This document shows, piece after piece, positions 8,807 through 16,853 of a stretch of 34,301 nucleotides of DNA. The DNA comes from Phycisphaeraceae bacterium (GTDB taxonomy: Bacteria; Planctomycetota; Phycisphaerae; Phycisphaerales; Phycisphaeraceae): contig NYZC01000027.1 in NCBI GenBank assembly GCA_002686995.1, forward strand, positions 1-34,301, written 5' to 3'. Under the pieces are notes generated by a model. That model worked only from the letters and a program-made list of their open reading frames with translations, ran no database searches and was not told the origin of the DNA. Position 1 is the stretch's first letter; every line of letters begins with the position of its first letter. The position numbers and the translations under genes were made by a program.

Positions 8807-11019
8807 GGGCGCTCCCCGTGGGTCAGCAGGAACTCGATCTTGGGGTAGTAGTTCTCCTCGATCGGGCCGGCCTTCTCGCCCACCTCGGCGAGCTTCGAGG
8901 CCCGGGCGACATCGAGAAATCGGCGCGCGGTGCGGCGCAACTCCGGTGACAGCGGCACCGACATGTCGACGACGTGAATGGGCATCCAGATGCCCGCGTT
9001 GAGAAACGGTTTCTCCACGCGAACGATCAGCGTGTGGCGGCCCGGCGCCACGTCGCGCGGCAGCGACCGGAAGAACCCCTGTCGCCACATCTCCCAGGCG
9101 CCCAGCTTCTGCTCGCCAATCTTGACGCCGTCGAGAAAGATGTCGGCGAAGCCGTCGATCGCCTCGAAGAACAGCGCCAGCGGAGCCCCGCCCGCGTCGG
9201 GCAGGTCGAATGACGTCCCGTACCACGCGACGCCGCGGTGCGGCTCGCCCTGCAGGGTCCAGTGGCGGTCGATACCCATCGTTCGCCAGCCCGAAAAGTC
9301 AGTCGTCCGGGCCCAACCCTGCTGCCACCCGTGCTCCTTCGGGTCGATCCTGAATGACCACTGTGAGGGGAAGGTGTGGATGACGCCGACGCGGGCGCAA
9401 CTGCGATCCAGGATCATCTTCCACACCGGCAGGCGCAGGACGCCGACGCGCTGCCGGACCTGCGCATCCACGGCCTTCGCTTCCGCGGCTTCGAGCATCG
9501 ATTCGGCGGTGCGAATGAACCGATCGTCGAACCAGGCGGTGGGGTTCGAAAGCTCCCGGCGGCCTTCGAAGTGGCCGTACTCATCGTGGAGAAAGTCAAT
9601 GTACTTTTGCACGTCCTCGGAGGCGGGCCCGTAGTAGAGCCGGCAGAACTCCGCCATCGCGTCGCGGCTCTCTTCCCGGGGCCGCCAAAGGGCCCGGGCC
9701 AGCAGGTAATAGCGCAGGTTCTGGAACTGGGCGTCGCGCGTGGCCTGGTTCTGACAGAAGAGACCGGTGACGCCGAGATCGCTCATGCCCCGAAAGATGG
9801 ACGCGAAATGGCGCAGATTGGGCACCAGGTACAGCCAGTCGGGGAAGTCGACGTGCTTCACCCAGTTGTACACGCCACCGCCCGCGCTCTGCTGCGCCGC
9901 CTCGAAGTAGGCTTTCGCCCGCTGGTTGCGGGCACATGACGTGTCGTCGAGGTCGTAGCGCCAGTCGGGGTCGTGCACGAGGCGCAGCAGCACGTTGGAC
10001 GCCGGCCGCGTCTTCTTGGGCAGATCGGTGTGGTAGAGCATCGTCTCCACCGCCACGTTGGGATACTCCGCGGCCAGGATGTCGCCGATCGCGTTGACGA
10101 AACGCATCTTCGTGCCGCCCTCGCGCACGCCCTCCTCCTGGTTGATCGCCACGCACGTTTCGCACTGGCAGAAATGCGGGCTGTCATTGACGGTCACCGA
10201 CACCAGGTACTTGCTGTGAGGATCTTTCGGTGTCTGGTCGATCCACTGCCTCAGCGTCTTCACCGCTACGGCGGGAAGATCCGGGTTCGACATGCAGAGG
10301 GCCGGCGCATAGGGGCCGCTACCGCCGTCCCACTCGCGCCGGCGCTCGCCTTCGATCAGCGGGAAGTACTCCGGGTGGGTGTCGAACCAGGTCTCCGCCG
10401 GCACCAGTTCGAACATCGTGTGCACGAACCGGCCCGCCCAGCGCACCCCGCCGAGCCGTTCTTCCATGGGAATTCGTGAGCCGATCGCGTTCATCCGGTT
10501 GCGCACCGTCCAGAGGTCGTCGAAGCCGGAGAAGATGCAACGGTATTCGAAGACGGGGTCATACCGTCTCGACGCCATATCGACGGCCAGGTTCGGTCGG
10601 GAGGGTACGTGCGTCGCCTCCGGCGTGAGAAAGCGCACGTCCAACTCCACGTCGAGAAAGTCATAGACGCCGTAGAGCGTGGCCCGGGGGAACCCGCCGA
10701 GGATCAGAAGCCGTTTGCCGTCGCGAACGATCGCGAATCCCTCCCAGGCTCGAGGCCGCAGGTGGTCCGGTAGGTCCTCGAGCCGCATACGGTTCGTCGG
10801 CCCGATGACGATCTCGTGCTCGCATGCGGGCGCGTCGTCCCAGGCCGCGGGAAATGAAGCCCCGGTGATCCGGTGCAGGAAGGTCCCTAGCTCCTCGACG
10901 GCAAAGCGGATCGCATCACCGCCGTCGATCGCGCTGACGATCCGGTAGTTCGTCCGTCCGTCCTCGGCCAGCGTCAGGGGGTCGGTTCCGGTCGTGACTT
11001 GCATCGCGCTTCCGCTCAT
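8803..11019 (-). CDS. DUF4838 domain protein with C-terminal beta-sandwich
   Basis: The product has 738 residues. The N-terminal part (~1-150) is an alpha/beta domain like the non-catalytic first domain of GH20/GH67 enzymes (AVEELGTFLHRITGASF, EIVIGPTN, then RATLYGVYDFLDVEL). The DUF4838 region follows (~190-480), with the paired-Cys segment FCQCETCVAINQEEG and NLRYYLLARALWRP. A beta-sandwich with Trp-rich strands lies at ~570-690 (WYGTSFDLPDAGG, FADIFLDGVKIGEQK), like the sugar-binding domains of beta-galactosidases. No signal peptide is seen, unlike its paralogue at 19276. The start at 11019 was preferred because GGAG precedes it by 9 bases; in-frame ATGs at 11034 and 11004 are alternatives. 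It is probably a glycosidase-like enzyme, with reaction unknown. Confidence 0.85.
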   Translation of the reverse strand: MSGSAMQVTTGTDPLTLAEDGRTNYRIVSAIDGGDAIRFAVEELGTFLHRITGASFPAAWDDAPACEHEIVIGPTNRMRLEDLPDHLRPRAWEGFAIVRDGKRLLILGGFPRATLYGVYDFLDVELDVRFLTPEATHVPSRPNLAVDMASRRYDPVFEYRCIFSGFDDLWTVRNRMNAIGSRIPMEERLGGVRWAGRFVHTMFELVPAETWFDTHPEYFPLIEGERRREWDGGSGPYAPALCMSNPDLPAVAVKTLRQWIDQTPKDPHSKYLVSVTVNDSPHFCQCETCVAINQEEGVREGGTKMRFVNAIGDILAAEYPNVAVETMLYHTDLPKKTRPASNVLLRLVHDPDWRYDLDDTSCARNQRAKAYFEAAQQSAGGGVYNWVKHVDFPDWLYLVPNLRHFASIFRGMSDLGVTGLFCQNQATRDAQFQNLRYYLLARALWRPREESRDAMAEFCRLYYGPASEDVQKYIDFLHDEYGHFEGRRELSNPTAWFDDRFIRTAESMLEAAEAKAVDAQVRQRVGVLRLPVWKMILDRSCARVGVIHTFPSQWSFRIDPKEHGWQQGWARTTDFSGWRTMGIDRHWTLQGEPHRGVAWYGTSFDLPDAGGAPLALFFEAIDGFADIFLDGVKIGEQKLGAWEMWRQGFFRSLPRDVAPGRHTLIVRVEKPFLNAGIWMPIHVVDMSVPLSPELRRTARRFLDVARASKLAEVGEKAGPIEENYYPKIEFLLTHGERP

Positions 11020-11151
11020 CGTGGTCGGCTCCATGGCGCCCGAAGGGCGTTCGCTGTGGCGAGGCCGCTCCCGCGCCGCCGCGACATGTTACCTGCCGCA
11101 TGACGGCGGGATGGGCCATTGGAAGATCGATGTCGCCGGCAACGTCATCCC

Positions 11152-11160
11152 TGCTATCCT
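11152..11160 (+). promoter_or_regulatory. Possible extended -10 promoter for the amidase gene
   Basis: TGCTATCCT matches an extended -10 element (TGn then TATCCT), about 107 bp before the amidase ATG. No good -35 is visible, which extended -10 promoters tolerate. It is a pattern match only. Confidence 0.25.
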
Positions 11161-11266
11161 CGTCGCGTTCGGACGGTGGCACGGAATCGTTCACAGCCCG
11201 AATCGGCGGCGCGGCCACACGCGCGCAGAAACGGTACGAGTCGCAGAACACGGGAACAGGTTCAGG

Positions 11267-12694
11267 ATGCAGGAACTGATTCGTCAATCGGCACGCGCGG
11301 TGGTCGAGAGTCTGCGCCGTGGCGACGTATCCCCGCTCGAGCTGATCGACGCGGCGGTCGCACGCATTGAAGCCACGGACGGTCAGCTCAACGCGCTTCC
11401 GACGCTTTGCATCGAACGCGCTTGCGCGCACGCGAAGCGGATCATGTCGGGCGAACAGGCCGCCGGCGACGACCCGGCGTGGCTGGGCGGGCTACCGATC
11501 GCGATCAAGGACATCCACGAGGTCGCGGGCGTCCGGACGACTTACGGTTCGCCTCTTTTCGCCGACCATGTTCCGGATTTCTCGCACACGACGATGCAGA
11601 CGCTCGAACGGCGCGGCGGGATCGTCCTTGGCAAGTCGAACGCGCCCGAGTTTGCACACGGCGGGACGACCTTCAACGAGGTTTTCGGGCACACACGGAA
11701 CCCGTGGAACACGGCGATGACGTGTGGCGGCTCGTCGGGCGGATCCGCCGTCGCCCTGGCCACCGGGCAAACCTGGCTGGCCAACGGCTCCGACCTGGGG
11801 ACCAGCCTTCGCACCCCTGCGGCGTTTTGCAGCGTCGTCGGCCTGCGTCCCTCGCCGGGCCGCGTCGCCCGCGCCCCCACGCGCCTGCCGTTCGACACGC
11901 TCGTGGTCGAGGGCCCCATGGCCCGCAACGTGGGCGATGTGGCATTGATGCTCGACGCGATGACCGGCACGCACCGGTCCGATCCGATTTCGCTGCCCGC
12001 GCCGAAGTCGACGTTCCAGTCGGCCGTCGCGCAGGCACGGCCACCCCGGCGCGTGGCGTACAGCCCCGACCTGGGCGGCATCGTGCCGGTCGCCCGGCCG
12101 GTGGCCGAGGCGTGCGCGGCCGCCGCGCTGCGCTGGCGCGAGCTGGGCGTCGCGGTGGAAGAGGACTGCCCGGACCTGAGCGACGCGAAAGACATCTTCC
12201 GCGTGCTTAGGGCCAACCAGTTCGTCGGCGATCTCGCCCCCATCATCGAGCAGCACCGGGACGCAATCCGCAAGGAAGTCGTCTGGAATTTCGAACAGGG
12301 GCTTCAGTTGACCGCCGAGCAGATCGGCCGGGCCGAACGCGCACGCGGCGCGCTCTACGCCCGCGCGGCCAGGTTCTTCGAGACTTACGACCTGCTGCTC
12401 TGCCCGACCACGAGCGTCACGCCGTTCGATGTGAACGTCAAACACATCGACGAGGTCGAGGGGCATCGATTCGAAAGCTACTTCGAGTGGTACACGATCG
12501 GGTTCGCCCTCTCGGTCACGTCGCTGCCCGTGCTTTCGCTGCCGTGCGGATTCACTGATGACGGCCTGCCGATCGGCATGCAGGTGGTCGGTCCGCCCCG
12601 CGGCGAGCACGCCCTGCTCGGGATGGCCAGCGTGTTCGAGCAGGTGCTCGGCATTGCCGATCGCGTGCCGATCGATCCGCGACCGCCGGCATGA
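11267..12694 (+). CDS. Amidase signature family hydrolase
   Basis: The 475-residue protein carries the Ser-cisSer-Lys triad of amidase-signature enzymes: K81 in LPIAIKDIHEVAGV, the cis-Ser S156 in TCGGSSGGSAVALATG, and the nucleophile S180 in NGSDLGTSLRTPA. The usual 'DxGGSxR' is DLGTS here, a Gly-to-Thr change just before the nucleophile. The C-terminal TSLPVLSLPCGFTDDGLPIGMQVVG is also typical. It hydrolyses a carboxamide; GatA is unlikely because no gatB or gatC is nearby and the loops differ. The frame is open far upstream (to 10994), but the ATG at 11267 gives the family's normal N-terminus and an AGG just upstream. It is divergent from the DUF4838 gene and convergent with the next isomerase. 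Confidence 0.92.
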   Translation: MQELIRQSARAVVESLRRGDVSPLELIDAAVARIEATDGQLNALPTLCIERACAHAKRIMSGEQAAGDDPAWLGGLPIAIKDIHEVAGVRTTYGSPLFADHVPDFSHTTMQTLERRGGIVLGKSNAPEFAHGGTTFNEVFGHTRNPWNTAMTCGGSSGGSAVALATGQTWLANGSDLGTSLRTPAAFCSVVGLRPSPGRVARAPTRLPFDTLVVEGPMARNVGDVALMLDAMTGTHRSDPISLPAPKSTFQSAVAQARPPRRVAYSPDLGGIVPVARPVAEACAAAALRWRELGVAVEEDCPDLSDAKDIFRVLRANQFVGDLAPIIEQHRDAIRKEVVWNFEQGLQLTAEQIGRAERARGALYARAARFFETYDLLLCPTTSVTPFDVNVKHIDEVEGHRFESYFEWYTIGFALSVTSLPVLSLPCGFTDDGLPIGMQVVGPPRGEHALLGMASVFEQVLGIADRVPIDPRPPA

Positions 12695-12752
12695 CGGCGC
12701 CGGTCACCGGCCGGTCCGGATGTGCTGCGGAGGCGCCTCGCCCATGAGACGG

Positions 12753-13643
12753 TCATAGCCCCCAGGACCGCGCGACCCGTCGCGTGCTGGCCGCCAGCTC
12801 TGCCGGCGTCTCGCCCACGAGGCTGTTGGCGATCTCGAAGGTCCACGTGCCGCGGTAGTCGACCGACGCGAGGGCCTCGCGGATGGCCGACCAGTCCAGT
12901 CCGCCCGCCGTCGGCATCCAGTGGTTGTCCGTGGGGTTGTCGATCGGTACGTCCTGGATATGCGTGCCCCACAAGCGGTCGCCGGCGGTGTGGATCTCGG
13001 ACACCGGATCGTCGCCGTTGGTCCAGGCATGTCCGGTGTCGACGATCAGGCCCACCTGTCCCGGCGGATACCCGTCGACGAAGGGTCGCAACTGCTCCAT
13101 GCGGATCAGCGGATACACGCCGTCGAAGTCATGCACGTAGGGCAGGTTCTCCAGGAGGATGCGCACGCCGGCCTCGGCCGCGACGGGCACCAGGTCGTCC
13201 AAGGATCGCTTCATCGCATCGACCATCGGCGCCAGCAGCGCCGCGACGTCCGCCCCCTCCGGCAGGAAGATGACGTTGGGGATGCCGTGGACCACCATGC
13301 CTGACGCACCGATCTCGCCGGCGAAGCGCAGGTAGCTGGCGAGCACGGCCACTTTCTCCCGCCGCCAGTCATCGGTCGGAGGACCGAGCACGTTCGTGTT
13401 CGCCGGCGCGTGCAACGTGGTCACGGCCAGGCCGCGCTGCTCGGCCGCGCGGCGAAAGGCCGCCGCGTCGTCGCCGCTCGCGGCGTGCGGCGCGTCCGGG
13501 CGCGACTCGCAGCGCCAGTTTTCCGTGGTGCTGCCGCAGCCGCTCAATTCAAGGCAGTCGAAGCCCGCTTCGGCGATGGCGTCGAGCGCCGGATCGAGTG
13601 GCTGTCCGTGGAATCCGTTCGTGCTGTAGCTCGCCTGGGGCAT
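12753..13643 (-). CDS. Sugar phosphate isomerase/epimerase family TIM barrel (second copy)
   Basis: The 296-residue xylose-isomerase-like barrel begins MPQASYSTNGFHGQPLDPAL. Metal-ligand candidates appear in order: Glu in ILLENLPYVHDF, Asp and His in GLIVDTGHAWTNG, His in GTHIQDV and Glu in TFEIANSLVGE. It is only distantly similar to the barrel at 4549, so the two are not a recent duplication. The ATG at 13643 is preferred to the upstream open frame, whose extra 43 codons run through the hairpin-flanking spacer and are low-complexity. No strong Shine-Dalgarno is seen. It may act on a sugar or keto-sugar. It is convergent with the amidase and lies downstream of phnA on the same strand, separated by the 277-bp spacer that holds the inverted repeat. 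Confidence 0.85.
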   Translation of the reverse strand: MPQASYSTNGFHGQPLDPALDAIAEAGFDCLELSGCGSTTENWRCESRPDAPHAASGDDAAAFRRAAEQRGLAVTTLHAPANTNVLGPPTDDWRREKVAVLASYLRFAGEIGASGMVVHGIPNVIFLPEGADVAALLAPMVDAMKRSLDDLVPVAAEAGVRILLENLPYVHDFDGVYPLIRMEQLRPFVDGYPPGQVGLIVDTGHAWTNGDDPVSEIHTAGDRLWGTHIQDVPIDNPTDNHWMPTAGGLDWSAIREALASVDYRGTWTFEIANSLVGETPAELAASTRRVARSWGL

Positions 13644-13726
13644 GGTCAGAGGATAGCAGAGAGCGCTCGGCATGCCGGCCCCAACATCGTGCATTGGTCC
13701 CAACGCGGCTGAGCCGCAACGATCAG

Positions 13727-13834
13727 GAACCACGGATCCGCCACAGGCGGACGGATGGACACGGATGGACACGGATTGGCGTTCGGGCCGAAAAATCCGT
13801 GTTCATCCGTCCGCCTGCGCCGGATCCGTGGTTC
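13727..13834. repeat. 108-bp hairpin element with 10-bp tandem units in the left arm
   Basis: Three nested perfect arm pairs occur. GAACCACGGATCCG (13727-13740) pairs with 13821-13834, CAGGCGGACGGATG (13744-13757) with 13804-13817, and ACACGGATT (13769-13777) with 13794-13802, leaving a ~16-nt loop. The left arm carries about 2.5 tandem copies of ACGGATGGAC. It fills the middle of the 277-bp phnA-isomerase spacer; the rest shows nothing. Confidence 0.9.
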
Positions 13835-13920
13835 TTCAATTCCTCGTCACCGCGACAAGAAGTGACGGCGGAAGAATCCAAGGAGACTCACCGCCGTGGC
13901 GATTCGCGGTCCGGACGGCG

Positions 13921-15168
13921 TCAACCCGCCCCGCCGTTGCAGGTGAAGTCGAAGACGTCGAAGTTCCTCGGATCGCATTCCGCCTTCCTGCGGTAGGCGT
14001 CGTTCAACGGCTCGGACAGCAGCAGGGGAACCATGTCCTCGTAACGTCCCCCATGCGATCGCAATCCGCCCTCGAGGAGGCTCAGGTCGTGGTCGTCGGG
14101 CGTCACGCCGATCACCACGTCGCGGCCCGACAGGGCGACCAGGTCGCCGATCCGATCGGCGGGCAGTTCCATCCGACGCGCCGCCGCCTGCCGGTCATGC
14201 ACTTCCGTGATACCCGCCAGCGCGCTGATCCAGTCCGCCACCTGGTCGATCGGCGTGCCCGGATCCACGTGCACGCTGACGAGCGAGCCGAGGCCGCCGT
14301 GGTGCCTGACATAGGGATCGGTGATCGGGCAGACGACGCGGTGGCCCGAGCCGAAGCGCTCATCCAGCATCGTCTGCAGGTAGACCACGTTGGGGTTTCC
14401 ATCCGGCCGGTTCTTCGCGTTCATCCCGTGGTCGGCGGTGGCGCCGACCACGGCGCCCAGCTCGAGCAGGCGGCCGAGTTGCAGATCGAGGGACGCCAGG
14501 AAATCGAGGGCCTCGGGCGCTTCGGGCGCGTGCTTGTGCTGGATGTAGTCGGTCAGCGAGAGGTAGAGGAAATCCGCCCGTCCCTCTGCGACCAGCGCGA
14601 CCCCGGCACGGAACACGTACACGCTGGCCGCAGCGCTGTAAATCGGCGGCGTGGCGTGTCCGATGATCTGCTCGACGTCGCCGATCCCGTGCGTGGCCTC
14701 CTTCGCCTCGTTGGCCTTCTCGGCCGAGAAGCAGATGGCTTGCGCATCGCCCAGCCCGTGCGAGAGAATGCTGCAGAGCTTGTCCTTGGCCGTGACCATG
14801 GCCACCTTCCGACCGGCCGCGGCGGCGGCGGCGAGAATCGTTGGGCACCGCAGGTATTGCGAACTGTTCATCATCACGGCTTCGCCGGTGACTGGATCCA
14901 GAAAGAAGTTCCCGCTGATGCCGGTCCGCGACGGGGGCACACCGGTCACGATGCTCGCGTTGTTGACGTTCGTGAAGCTGGGCAGCGCCCCCCGCACCAT
15001 CCCCCGGTAGCCACGGACGACCATGGCGCCCAGGTTGGGCATGCGGTCGCGGGCCAGCGCGGCGCTGAGGTATTCGTCCCCGCAGCCGTCCAGGCACATG
15101 ACGACGATCGGTCGCGCCGGCGGCCGGTAGGTCTTCCCATTCGCTTCGAACGACTCTGTCGCAATCAT
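13921..15168 (-). CDS. phnA: Phosphonoacetate hydrolase
   Basis: This 415-residue member of the alkaline phosphatase superfamily follows the PhnA pattern closely. It would cleave phosphonoacetate to acetate and phosphate with two zinc ions. All expected residues are present: D27 (CLDGCGDEY), nucleophile T66 (PSFTNVNNASIVTG), D207 and H211 (TDYIQHKHAP), D246 and H247 (TADHGMNAK), and H372 (LRSHGGRYE). The substrate lysines are K128 and K130 (TAKDK), and ICFSAEKA follows. A good AGGAAG precedes the ATG at 15168, so the longer upstream Arg-rich frame is rejected. The glycosidase-like gene lies 93 bp upstream on the same strand and is probably co-transcribed. No phn transporter, regulator or phosphonoacetaldehyde dehydrogenase is visible, so the source of the substrate is unclear. 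Confidence 0.9.
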   Translation of the reverse strand: MIATESFEANGKTYRPPARPIVVMCLDGCGDEYLSAALARDRMPNLGAMVVRGYRGMVRGALPSFTNVNNASIVTGVPPSRTGISGNFFLDPVTGEAVMMNSSQYLRCPTILAAAAAAGRKVAMVTAKDKLCSILSHGLGDAQAICFSAEKANEAKEATHGIGDVEQIIGHATPPIYSAAASVYVFRAGVALVAEGRADFLYLSLTDYIQHKHAPEAPEALDFLASLDLQLGRLLELGAVVGATADHGMNAKNRPDGNPNVVYLQTMLDERFGSGHRVVCPITDPYVRHHGGLGSLVSVHVDPGTPIDQVADWISALAGITEVHDRQAAARRMELPADRIGDLVALSGRDVVIGVTPDDHDLSLLEGGLRSHGGRYEDMVPLLLSEPLNDAYRRKAECDPRNFDVFDFTCNGGAG

Positions 15169-15261
15169 TCCGCTTCCTGACCTGATCCTGACCCGCACCC
15201 GACCATGTTTCCCGGCCACCTTGCGCGGGCGCTCACGCCGACGGCGGAACGGCAACCCATC

Positions 15262-16620
15262 CTACAGTTCGAATCGATCCGGTGGTCGGTAGCCGTCGGG
15301 CTCCGGCTCCCATCGCTGTCCGCACATCTCACTCATCACGCTCCACTCGCCGGCGGTCATGTTGCCGTGATGGTGATACAGGAAACGCTCGAGACCGGCC
15401 TGCGCCGAGGCTTCGAGCAGTTGTCGCAGGTCGTTGGCCGATACCGGGTCGCCGTCGTGCGGGAAGCGCCCCGCGTCCACCCAGGGCACGATGCGGTTCG
15501 GGTCGTCCACGACGGCCAGCGCGCGCGCGGTCTCGCTGGCCACGATGCGCTGGAAGAACTCCGGCGTGAATGCCCGGTCCAGGTCGGCCCGGCACGTCAC
15601 GCCGGGCAGGACGAGGCCGAAGAGGCTCTGCACGACCGCGAGGGCGTCTGCGTCGGTGAGACCGGGATTCCAGTCACACAACGTACGTACATAGAGTCTC
15701 ACCGTGCCGACGAGTCCGTCGAATCCGCGATCCCAGAAATAGTGCTTGGGCAGCAGGACGTCCATGAACTCTGCCAGTTGTGCGAAGTCGTACCCGCTGA
15801 GCAGGGCGAAGGCCGAGGTGCGCGGTCCGACACCCAGTTGGATCGGGTGCCCGAGATGCGACGCTACGCCTTGTCGCACGTCGCGGAAATAGTCGGTCAC
15901 GGATTCGACGCGAAACTGAAACCACGCCATCAGGTCGGGATCGCGACCGAGCAGGGAGAAGCTGTCGAACAGGCCACCGCCGCCATGGCGTCGCACCCGC
16001 CGCACATCCAGGGAGCACAGTCGTCGGTGCAGACGATCCTTCGCCGCCACGAGCGCTTCGTAGTCGTAACCGAGCCGGGCGCAGAGCGGCGCCACCTCGG
16101 CCGGCAGGTCGTCGAACAGCGGTTGAACGACGTGTCCCGACGCGATCTCATAGCTCCACTCCGGCCGGTCCATCACGCCGCCGTCGATCATCGGGTAGTG
16201 CTCGAACGTATCGACCATTCGAGCGATCGTGCTGGTCCGGACGCGCGCGTCCGCCAGGGTGTGGGCCTCGCCCATGGGTGCCGTGCCCGCCATCGGCTGA
16301 AAGATCATCAGCGTCATGCCGCGGTCCTTCGCGTGACCGAGCATCTTTTCCAGCAGGGCGCGGCGCTGCGGCATCGGTTCGGGCGCCTCGGGGGCCGGGA
16401 CGCCGAGCCGCTCGTAGATCTTCGGATTCGGATCGTAGGTCGCCGCCGGCGGAAGCGCGTCCTTGGGGCGCTTGAGCGTGGGCAGCAGCTTTGACGCGTT
16501 GAACATCATCGGCCCCAGGACGATCCCGTCCACGCCGCCAGCCTGCCACGCGTCGAAGCAGCGCTGATAATCGTCCATCACGTGCTCGAGGTCACGCATC
16601 ACGTCCATCCAGATCTTCAT
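15262..16620 (-). CDS. Putative TIM-barrel glycoside hydrolase-like protein (unassigned family)
   Basis: The 452-residue soluble protein has no signal peptide. Barrel-like strands appear in GVDGIVLGPMMFNAS, MTLMIFQPMAGTAP, GHPIQLGVGPRTSAFALLSGYD and MDVLLPKHYFWDRGFDG. A conserved-looking acidic segment, MDRPEWSYEI, could supply an acid/base or binding residue. I recognise the overall type (uncharacterised glycosidase-like barrels common in planctomycete and poribacterial genomes) but not a numbered family. AGG sits about 6 bases before the ATG. It is divergent from the ManD-like gene across a strong dyad and is upstream of phnA on the same strand. The function is not established. Confidence 0.65.
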   Translation of the reverse strand: MKIWMDVMRDLEHVMDDYQRCFDAWQAGGVDGIVLGPMMFNASKLLPTLKRPKDALPPAATYDPNPKIYERLGVPAPEAPEPMPQRRALLEKMLGHAKDRGMTLMIFQPMAGTAPMGEAHTLADARVRTSTIARMVDTFEHYPMIDGGVMDRPEWSYEIASGHVVQPLFDDLPAEVAPLCARLGYDYEALVAAKDRLHRRLCSLDVRRVRRHGGGGLFDSFSLLGRDPDLMAWFQFRVESVTDYFRDVRQGVASHLGHPIQLGVGPRTSAFALLSGYDFAQLAEFMDVLLPKHYFWDRGFDGLVGTVRLYVRTLCDWNPGLTDADALAVVQSLFGLVLPGVTCRADLDRAFTPEFFQRIVASETARALAVVDDPNRIVPWVDAGRFPHDGDPVSANDLRQLLEASAQAGLERFLYHHHGNMTAGEWSVMSEMCGQRWEPEPDGYRPPDRFEL

Positions 16621-16643
16621 GATGACCTGTCCTCTGCAGCGAT

Positions 16644-16691
16644 ATCATCGGCGCGTGCCGCGCGGCCGGATGCCGGCATCGCGCCGATGAT
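16644..16691. promoter_or_regulatory. Perfect 12-bp dyad in a divergent promoter region, possible operator
   Basis: ATCATCGGCGCG (16644-16655) and its exact reverse complement (16680-16691) flank a 24-nt GC-rich centre. The dyad begins only 23 bp before the ATG of the minus-strand glycosidase-like gene and lies ~160 bp before the ManD-like gene. It could be a regulator site or an mRNA 5' hairpin for the minus-strand transcript. No protein that might bind it is encoded here. Confidence 0.4.
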
Positions 16692-16712
16692 CGTAAGCTC
16701 TGTCGAGCAACC

Positions 16713-16790
16713 CTACTCGACCTCGGCTCCGCCTTCGCGGATCGCCTTCGTGAATGCCCCCACCCCGATCTGGGAGACGAACGGCTTGGA
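16713..16790 (-). pseudogene. Possible 3' remnant of an unidentified gene
   Basis: On the minus strand the last ~25 codons before a TAG at 16713-16715 read KPFVSQIGVGAFTKAIREGG plus four residues. The frame has coding-like third positions (about 21 of 24 are G or C) and a strand-loop-helix look. Upstream it continues into the reverse complement of the ManD-like gene and loses meaning. It resembles the end of a real protein, but I do not recognise the family. Confidence 0.3.
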
Positions 16791-16853
16791 AAGGCGCCGC
16801 CCGCTATGCTGTTTTCGAGCGGTTCGCGCGCTGCGGCGCCCGGAGTACGAGCG

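Noticed and set aside
10994-11266. N-terminal extension of the amidase
   Set aside because: The upstream 91 codons overlap the divergent DUF4838 start and are unlike the family N-terminus; the ATG at 11267 gives the normal length.
13672-15180. 502-codon plus-strand frame over phnA
   Set aside because: It is antisense to a protein with a full set of catalytic residues and has low-complexity composition.
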